A stretch of DNA of 57,180 nt from Candidatus Binatota bacterium (GTDB lineage Bacteria > Desulfobacterota > Binatia > UBA1149), in assembly GCA_012960245.1 (NCBI GenBank), contig DUBO01000052.1, forward strand, positions 577 through 57,756. The letters are read 5' to 3'. The translations under genes were made by a program, and so were the position numbers. Of the stretch, positions 45,646 to 53,946 are shown piece after piece (the stretch's first letter is position 1; every line of letters begins with the position of its first letter). Below the pieces are notes generated by a model. It did no database searches and had not been told where the DNA came from. It saw nothing but the letters and a program-made list of their open reading frames with translations.

Positions 45646-46404
45646 ATGGGATCGAAGGCACGTTACGCCTCAGCCATCGTTGCGATCCTTGCCCTTTACG
45701 TGGCTTCCTGCGTTGACCCGCAGGAAGTTACCGACATAAAGGCCAAGGTCGACGAGGTACAGGCACAACAAAAAGACATGATAGGAAAACTGGCAGGCTT
45801 GGCGGCCGGTCAGAAAACAATACTGGCCAAAGGGCCGGCCGCTGCTGCGCGACCGTCCAAGCCCAAGGACGACCCGAACAAGGTCTACCCGGTAAAGAAG
45901 GGCAACTCGTTCTGGAAAGGCGCCGCGAACCCGACCGTTACGGTGGTCGAGTTCTCGGACTTTCAATGACCATTCTGTGCACAAACCACCAGTTTGGTGG
46001 ATCAGGTAGTCAAGGAATTCCCCAACGACGTACAGTTTGTCTTCAAGAACTACCCCCTGCCGTTTCATAAGCAGGCCATGCCTGCCGCGAAGGCTGCTGT
46101 TGCAGCCGGCAACCAGGGCAAGTTCTGGGAGATGCACGACAAGATCTTCGAAAACTACCGGGCCCTGAGCGCGGAGTTCTTCGTCAAGGCCGCCGGCGAG
46201 ATCGAGGGTTTGGACGTTGAGAAGTTCAAGACTGACATGGACTCGCCCAAGACCCAGGCGCTGATAGTCGAAGAGATGAAAGAGGCGGGCACCGTCGGTG
46301 TACGGGGTACCCCCACTTTCTTCATCAACGGCAAGAAGCCCACGGGCCGTTCCTTTGAACAGTGGAAGACCATCATCAGCGCGGAAATCAAGAAGAAGGG
46401 CTGA
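45646..46404 (+). CDS. Selenocysteine-containing DsbA-like lipoprotein (UxxC thioredoxin fold)
   Basis: 252 residues if the TGA at 45967-45969 is read as selenocysteine (U108). ATG 45646 follows GGAGG. LALYVASC gives a lipobox (C22), then a coiled, Lys/Gln-rich linker. The DsbA-type domain starts at TVTVVEFSDFQ-U-PFC: the reading frame, FSDFQ before and PFCAQT after, places TGA exactly where the first Cys of CPxC stands in homologues. Downstream are QFVFKNYPLPFHKQAMPAAK and the cis-Pro loop GVRGTPTFFING (P223). A hairpin with a SECIS-like layout follows the TGA (45986-46000). It should act as a thiol/selenol oxidoreductase at the periplasmic side. A terminator follows the stop. Confidence 0.87.
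45986..46000 (+). promoter_or_regulatory. SECIS-like hairpin of the selenoprotein mRNA
   Basis: CCACC (45986-45990)-AGUUU-GGUGG (45996-46000). The apical loop starts 21 bases after the UGA and has a G in its second position, both within the ranges described for bacterial SECIS elements. The hairpin lies inside the coding part, as expected in bacteria. Function inferred; not tested. Confidence 0.65.
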
Positions 46405-46440
46405 CCTGGTATCTGCCAGGAAGCCCGCTGCGAAAGTGGC

Positions 46441-46476
46441 AAGGCCGGTTCCCCCACGGGAGCCGGCCTTTTTTTT
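46441..46476 (+). terminator. Intrinsic terminator of the selenoprotein gene
   Basis: AAGGCCGGTTCCC / GGGAGCCGGCCTT (46441-46453 and 46458-46470) around a CCAC loop, followed by eight T in all. A strong, classical terminator 36 bases after the stop. Confidence 0.92.
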
Positions 46477-46544
46477 GACCACGTTTCGCACCACGACCTT
46501 CCGTGCCGGTCGTTGTCCGGATGTCTCTCTTGAGCCCGGGCCTA

Positions 46545-47648
46545 TCAGGCCTGGCCGCTGTCGGCCGTCACGACCACGGGCTCGCCGTCCACCAGCACCC
46601 ACTCGGGTCGGTAATCCTTGGGGCGAGCCCAGAGAAAGAACGCGCCCGTCAGGGTCAGGGCCTCGGCCGCCCAGAAGCCCAGCGCGGCAGATATTATGGC
46701 CTGTGAAGTGCCCATTTTCTCGCCCAGCAGGTAGGTCTGCGCGATTTCACGGATACCTTCGCCAGCTATGGTAAACGGCGATATCACGGTAGCAAAAATC
46801 TGTATCGACGAGGCAAAGGTCACCTCCCAGAAGCTCGCGCCCACGGCGCCCACCGCCAGCGCCGTAAAAAAATACATCGCCGCTGTCGTGAAGTGCACGA
46901 GCCAGCTCTGAATCGCCGCGTTGAGCAACAACATGCGTTTGTCGCTGTATGCCGCCGCGGCTTTGGACACCCGCGTAACGAAATCCGCGATCTTGTCGCG
47001 CGCCGGGATGGGAAAGTTTTCTATCACCCACTGCACCAGGGTGGGCTTGAACAGCATGGTGAAAAATAGCAGGAGCACGGCCGACGCTATAGGCACCGTG
47101 AGCACGGCGACGCGGAAAGCGTTGTCGCCGAAAATCGAAATGCCCAGCGGCATTGCGACGAGAAAGGTAAAGAAAATTCCGAGTACGCCCAGGACTTTTT
47201 CGATCACCGTCGCGGCCGTTACCTCGACAGTGCGATTGCTGAAGCGGGCTGCGTCGTAGAGCTTGTAGCCGTCAAGACCGACGGTGGACGGCAGGAAGGT
47301 GCCCAGGAAACGACCGATGAGAAACGAGCCGAATATATGTTTGAAGGGGAGGGCTATGCCCTGGCCCTTGAGCAGCAGCACCCAGCGATACATGCTGGCA
47401 AGTATGCCTATGAACTTTATGCCGGCGGCAAGCGCCACGAACATCCAGAAGTTGTCCATGTCGATATTAGGTATGAACTCGCGGATTGCGGTGAAGGTCG
47501 TCACGCTGCGACCGTCTTCGGTGGTCACCTGGTGCGAGAGCAGCAGGTAGAAAGCGCCCACCGTTATGACGGCTTTCACTGCCGTGGACAGCCACGACCG
47601 GAGCGTAGGGTTCAAGTTTGACCAAGCCTGTTTCAATTTGTTTATCAT
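46545..47648 (-). CDS. UPF0104/flippase-like integral membrane protein (second copy type)
   Basis: About 367 residues, eight or so membrane segments. GRFLGTFLPSTVGLDGYKLY (the family GxFxxxxxPSxxGGD position, here with VGLDG) and ISPFTIAGEGIREIAQTYL are family motifs. It differs clearly from the 44526-45500 protein, so the two are paralogues of a broad family and not a recent duplication. ATG 47648 is chosen; ATG 47687 is also in frame. The C-terminal YRPEWVLVDGEPVVVTADSG forms a short cytosolic tail. It faces the selenoprotein terminator. Confidence 0.82.
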   Translation of the reverse strand: MINKLKQAWSNLNPTLRSWLSTAVKAVITVGAFYLLLSHQVTTEDGRSVTTFTAIREFIPNIDMDNFWMFVALAAGIKFIGILASMYRWVLLLKGQGIALPFKHIFGSFLIGRFLGTFLPSTVGLDGYKLYDAARFSNRTVEVTAATVIEKVLGVLGIFFTFLVAMPLGISIFGDNAFRVAVLTVPIASAVLLLFFTMLFKPTLVQWVIENFPIPARDKIADFVTRVSKAAAAYSDKRMLLLNAAIQSWLVHFTTAAMYFFTALAVGAVGASFWEVTFASSIQIFATVISPFTIAGEGIREIAQTYLLGEKMGTSQAIISAALGFWAAEALTLTGAFFLWARPKDYRPEWVLVDGEPVVVTADSGQA

Positions 47649-47825
47649 TGTCGCTTTCCCGTGGTCTCCCTGACCGTGACTCGCCATGCAGGCAGCCAGC
47701 CCAGATTATAGAACAGTCGCGCAGCAGCTGCCGTTTTTTTGGGCCGGCGGCTTCCTCCGACCGGCCCCTGGGCTGGTCGCGCGGACTTCAACAGCGTAAG
47801 GATACCTGATAAGCCAGTTGAGGAC

Positions 47826-49073
47826 GTGAGCAGACAATCAAAATCGAACACTTGTGCAAAGTGCGGAGGCAGCCTCTCCTCGAGGCAGTCCTGGTGCGGC
47901 GACTGTGGCACCCCGCGGCGTGATAAGCCCCGTGAAATCAGGGCAAACCCCCTTGCGCTCGCGGTTTTTGGCCTGCTGTTTGCCCTTGGGGGCCTGGGCG
48001 TTTACCGGCTCAACCCGCCCCCTCCCTCCCAGCAGCGGGCGGTATCGGGTGCTCCCGGCGCTACCCGGCCGACGGCTTCATCCCCCGCGCTCGACCTCGC
48101 CCCGGCCGACCACCCGATGGTGGAACTGCCCGAAGAAGTAACACGCGTGCTCGATAGGCTTTCGGAGGCAGCCGAGGCCAGCCCCGACGATCTCGAGTCC
48201 TGGTTGATATTATCCCGCGCGCGCTACCGCGCAGGCCTGATCGATCCGTCTTACGTCGAAAAGGCCCGGCAGGCCCTGGGCCACGTGCTCGAGCTGGACG
48301 CCGACTCGCGCGAAGCCATCCGCATGTACGGCAACCTGGAGTACAACGCCCGGCAGTTCGTACGCGCCGAAGAACTCTTCAATCGTTACCTCCAGATCGA
48401 CCCCGACGACGCGGCCGTGCGCACCGACCTCGGCTCATCGCTGCTCTTCCAGGAACGACGCGAAGAGGCGCGCGACACCTACCGCGAGGTCACCGAGAAA
48501 ACACCGGGCTTCATGCAGGCCTGGTTCAATCTCGGCCTGGTGCAAAACGGCATGGGCGACCGTGAGGGCGCGCTGGCAAGCCTGAAAAAAGCAGGGGCCA
48601 TCGCCAAAGACCCGGAACAGAAACGTCGTGTCGAGACCCTCGTAGCGTCGTTGGAGAGCCTACAGGCAGCCGGGCCCACACCGCGCAGCAGCCGCACGGG
48701 TGGCGGCAGCGCTGCGGCAACGGCCGGCGGTGGTAAAGCCGAGAGCAATGCCTCCAGCGATTTCCAGCGTGGCGCCGACCGACTGCTACTCGACCACCGC
48801 ATAGTGGGCCCGCGGGTAGTCGCCATCAGCTGGAGTTCTGATTCGTTGGCCGAGGTAAAGCTGAATAATTTCCCCATGGACAATATGCCACCGGTGGTAC
48901 GCAATCGTTTCAAGTCGCGCATCAACGAAGCCCTGGCCTCGCTGGCCGAAAAGAGCTCCCTCGACGACGCGATCAACATAGCGCTGGTCGACAGCGAGAG
49001 CGGCCTCACCATGGACAAGCTGGACGGCATTGAGTTGGTTGGCGCCTTCGACCAGCCGGAGGACCTGCCGTGA
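47826..49073 (+). CDS. Zinc-ribbon / transmembrane / TPR protein
   Basis: About 415 residues from GTG 47826. A double zinc-ribbon-like start ([20 protein letters not shown]), a membrane span ([19 protein letters not shown]), a Pro/Ser linker, then TPR repeats (for example [20 protein letters not shown] and [20 protein letters not shown]), and a C-terminal domain of about 120 residues of unknown fold ([20 protein letters not shown]). The downstream cbbQ gene overlaps its stop by 4 bases. An inner-membrane scaffold is the likely role. Confidence 0.78.
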   Translation: MSRQSKSNTCAKCGGSLSSRQSWCGDCGTPRRDKPREIRANPLALAVFGLLFALGGLGVYRLNPPPPSQQRAVSGAPGATRPTASSPALDLAPADHPMVELPEEVTRVLDRLSEAAEASPDDLESWLILSRARYRAGLIDPSYVEKARQALGHVLELDADSREAIRMYGNLEYNARQFVRAEELFNRYLQIDPDDAAVRTDLGSSLLFQERREEARDTYREVTEKTPGFMQAWFNLGLVQNGMGDREGALASLKKAGAIAKDPEQKRRVETLVASLESLQAAGPTPRSSRTGGGSAAATAGGGKAESNASSDFQRGADRLLLDHRIVGPRVVAISWSSDSLAEVKLNNFPMDNMPPVVRNRFKSRINEALASLAEKSSLDDAINIALVDSESGLTMDKLDGIELVGAFDQPEDLP

Positions 49074-49912
49074 GCCCGAACGCCGACAGCATTAGTAACG
49101 GCGACCACGGAGACGCCCCATGGTACCTGCCCATAAACGACGAGGTCGAGATCTTCGAGGCCGCCTTCAAACTTCAGTTGCCCATACTCCTCAAGGGGCC
49201 CACCGGCTGCGGCAAGACCCGCTTCGTAGAGTACATGGCGTGGAAACTCGTCAAGGCCAGCGACGACCGGCCCCTGCCGCTTATCACCGTTGCCTGCAAC
49301 GAGGACTTGACCGGCAGCGACCTTGTAGGCCGCTATCTCATCCGTGGCGACGAGACCGTGTGGATGGACGGCCCGCTCACGCGCGCGGTGCGCAGCGGCT
49401 GCGTGTGCTACCTCGACGAGCTGGTCGAGGCCCGCAAGGACACCATGGTGCTCATCCACCCGCTCACCGACCACCGGCGCATACTGCCCATCGACAAGCG
49501 CGCGGAGATCGCCCAGGCCCATCCCGAGTTCATGCTCGTGGTGTCATACAACCCCGGCTACCAATCGGTGCTCAAGGATCTCAAGCCGTCCACTCGGCAG
49601 CGCTTCGTGACGCTTGAGTTCGGCTACCCGCCGCGAGACCGCGAGGCCGAGATCATCGCCCACGAAAGCGGCGTTGATCTCGAAACGGCCATGGACCTTG
49701 CCCACCTCGGCGAGCGCGTGCGCGAACTCAAGTCGGGTGGACTCGAAGAAGGCGTGAGCACGCGCCTGCTTCTCTACGCCGCCCAGCTGATCAACCACGG
49801 CACCACCCGGCAGCGAGCCTGCGAGGCGACAATGATACGGGCCCTCAGCGACGACCCGGCCACGCAGGGAGCCGTGGCCGAACTCGTGTCGTCTATTTTT
49901 CCGCCCGACTGA
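49070..49912 (+). CDS. cbbQ: CbbQ/NirQ/NorQ/GpvN-type MoxR-like AAA+ ATPase
   Basis: 280 residues. [20 protein letters not shown] (Walker A at about residues 43-50), [40 protein letters not shown] (Walker B) and [20 protein letters not shown] are the CbbQ/NorQ signature motifs. Such ATPases, together with a von Willebrand partner, remodel a target enzyme (RuBisCO in CbbQO, NO reductase in NorQD). No such target gene is seen in this window. The cbbO-like gene starts 5 bases after its stop. Confidence 0.88.
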   Translation: MSPNADSISNGDHGDAPWYLPINDEVEIFEAAFKLQLPILLKGPTGCGKTRFVEYMAWKLVKASDDRPLPLITVACNEDLTGSDLVGRYLIRGDETVWMDGPLTRAVRSGCVCYLDELVEARKDTMVLIHPLTDHRRILPIDKRAEIAQAHPEFMLVVSYNPGYQSVLKDLKPSTRQRFVTLEFGYPPRDREAEIIAHESGVDLETAMDLAHLGERVRELKSGGLEEGVSTRLLLYAAQLINHGTTRQRACEATMIRALSDDPATQGAVAELVSSIFPPD

Positions 49913-49916
49913 CGCA

Positions 49917-52900
49917 GTGAGCGACGAACGAAAGTGGTTGTCGAGCCGCCACCTGGCCGACGGCAGTGAGGGGGAAGCCGCGCTTGAGATGGTGGCTTCA
50001 CTCCCACCCGCCGACCGTGAAAAACTGTTGGCCACCGGCGACCTGCTGGCACTTCGCTCGGTCACGCTGGCTCACTCTTTCCTGGTCGCGGCTGCCGCGG
50101 TAACCCGCGAGTCGCCCGCGCGCCTGCACGACTGGCTCGCCGGCACCGTCACCCTTCTCGGACAGGACCTCGAGCAGCGCGATGCAGCGTCCGCGTGGTT
50201 CGAGGCGAGCCGTTTTCTCTACCGCGAAGGCTCACCGCTCGAACCCGGGCAGTGGTTGGCCTGCTGCACCCCACTGCTGGAGCGCTCGCGTCGACTGGGC
50301 AGGGACTTTGCCGAGGCAACCGCGCCGGCGCTCGAAAGCGGCACGGTAAACCCCACCGCCCTACTCGCCTGGCGCGACGCCACCCTCGAGCTGCTCGTAG
50401 ACGGCGGTTGGCAAGAGGAAATGGCAGGCCGGGCTCTGGTGGAAACAATGCCCGGCCTGCTGGACGTACTCGCCCCGGGGTCGGTGGGTCACTGGAGTCG
50501 CTGCGTGTCGGCCCGCCTACCCGGCCGCCGCAAGGCTCCCCCCTGGCCACCGCGACTCGCCAGCGATCTCGCCGGCCTCGAAGCCTCGGAGCAGGAGCGC
50601 TGTCTCAAGTTCTGCGCTGACCTGTCCGCCGGTGACCCTCTCGCGGCACGCGAACTGGTAAGCGCATTGCCAGCAGCGCTGAAATCGCTTTCCCCCGACT
50701 GTCGCCGTCCACTGTTCGAAGCCGTCGAAGAGGCACTTAAGTCTGCGCCAGCGGCCGACGGACTGGCCGACGCGCTGCGCCTGCTGTCGGCCACCTTGCA
50801 CGACCTCGACCAGGACGACGCCTTGTTTTTGTTGTCGCGCGCACCCGCGGTAACACGCCTGCTGCCCGCGGCGCTGCCCACCTACCTCAGATCCATGCAC
50901 CGGGCGCTCGACGAGGGCGGGCGCGAGGGTGTCGAGTTGTGGCTCGAGCAAGCGGACGAGCTGGCCGACCGCGGCCAGGCGGCACTGCTCGCCCACCTGG
51001 CCATACACACCAGGACAGCCCACAAGCTGCTCGTCGAGCACAGCGCGAGCATGCAGTTCGAAGAGATAGAAGGTCTCATGCAGCGCTACCTGCGCATGAT
51101 GTCACGCCGACATTTTCAGCTCGTTGCGTCGACCGGCACCTGGCTGAGACCGCCCTTGTCGCCGGGCGATGAAACAAGCCTGCGCCTTCCCGAAAAGGTG
51201 AGCCTGTTCTCGAGCAGCGAAGATAACCTGCTAATGTACAAGCTCACCGTAGCCCACGTGGCTGGCCGCTGGGAGTACGGCAGTTTTGACTTCAACATCG
51301 ATCACTTCAAGGGCCTGGGCTGGTCGCCGCCCACCGTTGCAGGTCGTGAAAACAAGCCGGCCGACGAGTCGACGGGCCTCGCGGCCCTGCTCGAGTCCTA
51401 CCCCAACCCCTTGCTCGCACACGGCCTGTTCGTGTTGCTCGACGGGGCGAGAATAGACGCCTGCCTGCAGCGCGAGTTTCCCGGCCTGGCCATCGACATG
51501 CAACGGTTGGGCGCCCACTACGCCGACAACCCACCGCCGCAGGCGGCCGATCGCCCGGCCGACCTGCTGCTCGAAGCGCTGTTTCATCTCACCGTGGGCG
51601 GGCACAAACGCGAAGACCTGGAGCCGCGGCTGGCCCGCTCGGCCGCGACCCTGGCCGAACCGCTACGGCGACTCCGCCATCCCGAAGCGAGCGTGTATGA
51701 CAGCGCCACGTTGTTTGCCGCCCTCTACCCGCTGCTCGCCCTGGCCGAGTCGAGGGCCGAGGACCCCGACGACCCAGACAACTTCATCGAGCTGGGCGGG
51801 GCGACAATTCTCGACCCCGGCGACATGGGCGAGGACCCGGCAGGCCCCATGCCCGGCGCGGCGGGTGACGACAAGGCCAAGGCCGGCCCCGACGACGGCG
51901 AATCCCTGGACCCGGGCGAGCGTGAGCTGCAACTGTCCGAAGCTGACGGCGACGACGAGGCCCCCGGTACGGCGCTGAGCACTGACGAGATCCGCCGCCT
52001 GCTTGAGCAGGCCGATTCTCTAAAGCTTTCCGAGTCGCACGGCAGCGAGCAACCGGGGCTGGGACTCTACATTACCGACCTGCTGGGCAAGCTCCCCTCG
52101 GATTCGCTGCGCGAACTACGTGCCATGGTGGATCGCGGCGACACGGCCGCCGTGCGTGACTGGCTGCGCGAACAGGTGCACACCGACAGTTATCTCTATG
52201 ACGAGTGGGACTACCAGGTGTCGGACTACCGCCGCCAGTGGTGCAGCCTGCAGGAGACCAGCATCGAGGGCGACGGCGGCCACTACTATCTCGAGGTCAT
52301 CGGCCGCTCAGGCGAGTTGCTCTCGCAGGTGCGGCAGGAATTCAACCGCATGAAACCCGAGCAGTACCGTAAGGTACGCGGCATGGAAGACGGCCACGAC
52401 TTCGACCTCAACGCACTGGTCGACGCCCAGGCCGAGCTCAAGTCGCGCAGGTCGCCCACTGATCGCTTCTATATCTCCCGTCGCCGCGAAGAACGCGACG
52501 TGGCGACCTTGTTCCTGGTCGACATGAGCGCATCTACCGATGAACCCCTGGCCGACAGCGACGACGAGCCACGCCTGGTCATAGACCTCATCAAGGAAAC
52601 CCTGGTGGTGCTTTCCGAGGTGCTCGGCGACATCGGAGACTCCTGGGCCATTTACGGATTTTCGGGTAACGGCCGACACAACGTGGAGTACTACCAGGTA
52701 AAATCTTTTGTCGAGACCATGGGGCCCATGGTGAAGGGTCGCATAGGCGCCATCCAGCCCCGTCGCTCAACACGCATGGGCACCGCGCTGAGGCACTCGG
52801 CCGATAAGCTGGCCCGCGTGAGCGCGCGCTCCCGCCACCTGATACTTCTCAGCGATGGGTTTCCGCAGGACAGCGACTACGGGGAAGACCGGCGCTCAAA

Positions 52901-53102
52901 CACCTACGGCATACGCGACACTGCCATGGCCCTGCAGGAACTGGAGCGCTCGGGCGTGGGTAGCTTCTGCATAACCATAGACCCCTCGGGACATGACTAC
53001 CTGCGCGACATGTGCCCCGGCGCGCGCTACTCGGTCATAGACGACATAAGCTCGCTGCCCGGCGAGCTGCCACGCGTCTACCGCCGCGTTACCCGCGCGT
53101 GA
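49917..53102 (+). CDS. CbbO/NorD-type von Willebrand factor A domain protein, very large
   Basis: 1061 residues. The VWA domain lies at the C-terminus, from about residue 865: LFLVDMSASTDEP (MIDAS DxSxS), STRMGTALRHSADKL (MIDAS Thr region) and LLSDGFPQDSDYG. The middle part is a long helical region with an Asp/Glu-rich segment (about residues 620-690). In CbbO and NorD the same VWA module binds the substrate and the AAA ring. Family members are about 600-800 residues, so this one has a longer N-terminal part. GTG start at 49917. Confidence 0.83.
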   Translation: MSDERKWLSSRHLADGSEGEAALEMVASLPPADREKLLATGDLLALRSVTLAHSFLVAAAAVTRESPARLHDWLAGTVTLLGQDLEQRDAASAWFEASRFLYREGSPLEPGQWLACCTPLLERSRRLGRDFAEATAPALESGTVNPTALLAWRDATLELLVDGGWQEEMAGRALVETMPGLLDVLAPGSVGHWSRCVSARLPGRRKAPPWPPRLASDLAGLEASEQERCLKFCADLSAGDPLAARELVSALPAALKSLSPDCRRPLFEAVEEALKSAPAADGLADALRLLSATLHDLDQDDALFLLSRAPAVTRLLPAALPTYLRSMHRALDEGGREGVELWLEQADELADRGQAALLAHLAIHTRTAHKLLVEHSASMQFEEIEGLMQRYLRMMSRRHFQLVASTGTWLRPPLSPGDETSLRLPEKVSLFSSSEDNLLMYKLTVAHVAGRWEYGSFDFNIDHFKGLGWSPPTVAGRENKPADESTGLAALLESYPNPLLAHGLFVLLDGARIDACLQREFPGLAIDMQRLGAHYADNPPPQAADRPADLLLEALFHLTVGGHKREDLEPRLARSAATLAEPLRRLRHPEASVYDSATLFAALYPLLALAESRAEDPDDPDNFIELGGATILDPGDMGEDPAGPMPGAAGDDKAKAGPDDGESLDPGERELQLSEADGDDEAPGTALSTDEIRRLLEQADSLKLSESHGSEQPGLGLYITDLLGKLPSDSLRELRAMVDRGDTAAVRDWLREQVHTDSYLYDEWDYQVSDYRRQWCSLQETSIEGDGGHYYLEVIGRSGELLSQVRQEFNRMKPEQYRKVRGMEDGHDFDLNALVDAQAELKSRRSPTDRFYISRRREERDVATLFLVDMSASTDEPLADSDDEPRLVIDLIKETLVVLSEVLGDIGDSWAIYGFSGNGRHNVEYYQVKSFVETMGPMVKGRIGAIQPRRSTRMGTALRHSADKLARVSARSRHLILLSDGFPQDSDYGEDRRSNTYGIRDTAMALQELERSGVGSFCITIDPSGHDYLRDMCPGARYSVIDDISSLPGELPRVYRRVTRA

Positions 53103-53107
53103 GCGCC

Positions 53108-53824
53108 TCAGCGACTCTTGCCCACGCCCAGGCGCGGGCAAAACCTGGCCACCGGACACTCGCTGCATTTTGGCGAAATCGGTCGACACAGTGTCTGGCC
53201 GAAAGCGACCAGGAGGTCGTTGTACTCATGCCAATACCGCCGGGGTAGTTTTGCCCGCAGCGCCATCTCGGTCTGCTCGGGCGTGCGCGTTGACACGTAG
53301 CCCCAGATATTCGAGATGCGGTGCACGTGGGTGTCCACGCACATGGCCGGCTTGCCGTAACCCGAGGTCAGAACCAGGTTGGCCGTCTTGCGGCCCACCC
53401 CCTTGAAGGTGAGCAACGTGTCGATGTCGTCGGGCACGCGGCCGCCGTGATCCTCGACTATCCGTCGGCACATCTCTACCAATTGAGGGGCCTTGGTCTT
53501 GTAGAATCCAACCGGGTAGATCGCCTCGCGCACCACCGCCGGGTCGGCCCGCGCGAGACTTTCTATGTCGGGAGCCAACGCGAACAGCCGCCGGCTGGCC
53601 TCCGACGTGACGCCGTCCTGGGTGCGCAGGCTCAGGATGCAGGAGGTCAGCACGCGGTAAGGGTCGCGCGTGGTCTCGGCTATAAGCGTGACCACCGGGG
53701 CGTTCCAACCCACGTAGGCGTCGCGCAAACGCTTGAGGACGTGGGGCATGCGCCGTGAGGTCAGCGGCTCGATAGTCTCCCCTGTAGTTGCTGCAGCGGT
53801 CACCTGGGACGAATAAGTTCGCAT
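53108..53824 (-). CDS. nth: Endonuclease III (DNA glycosylase/AP lyase)
   Basis: About 238 residues from ATG 53824; ATG 53749 (MPHVLKRLRDAYVGW) is an alternative nearer the usual length of 211. Helix-hairpin-helix LLTFKGVGRKTANLVL holds the catalytic Lys, CVDTHVHRISNIWGY the catalytic Asp, and the C-terminus has the [4Fe-4S] set CRPISPKCSECPVARFC (C-x6-C-x2-C-x5-C). Removes oxidised pyrimidines. Divergent from the secreted hydrolase. Confidence 0.95.
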   Translation of the reverse strand: MRTYSSQVTAAATTGETIEPLTSRRMPHVLKRLRDAYVGWNAPVVTLIAETTRDPYRVLTSCILSLRTQDGVTSEASRRLFALAPDIESLARADPAVVREAIYPVGFYKTKAPQLVEMCRRIVEDHGGRVPDDIDTLLTFKGVGRKTANLVLTSGYGKPAMCVDTHVHRISNIWGYVSTRTPEQTEMALRAKLPRRYWHEYNDLLVAFGQTLCRPISPKCSECPVARFCPRLGVGKSR

Positions 53825-53871
53825 ACCCACGATTGCAAGCCCCCACAAGGGGGGGTCTCGCGTTAAATCAC

Positions 53872-53901
53872 TGGACAAAACACCCTCACCCTTTCTATAG
53901 T
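53872..53901 (+). promoter_or_regulatory. Sigma70-type promoter for the secreted hydrolase
   Basis: TGGACA (53872-53877), 18-base spacer, TATAGT (53896-53901), 46 bases ahead of the ATG. In the 122-base gap between nth and the hydrolase gene. Confidence 0.55.
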
Positions 53902-53946
53902 CTGCAGTGGCCCTGCCCTCGCAGGTAACCCGGGAGACTGTACCGC

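Noticed and set aside
45442-45969. Read the two halves around 45969 as separate genes or a pseudogene
   Set aside because: The frame continues exactly across the TGA, the motif is UPFC in the CPFC place, and a hairpin and terminator fit a single selenoprotein gene. A base error remains possible but less likely.
49070-53102. RuBisCO or NO reductase activation genes proper
   Set aside because: No cbbL/S, norB/C or nir gene in the window; the client is unknown.
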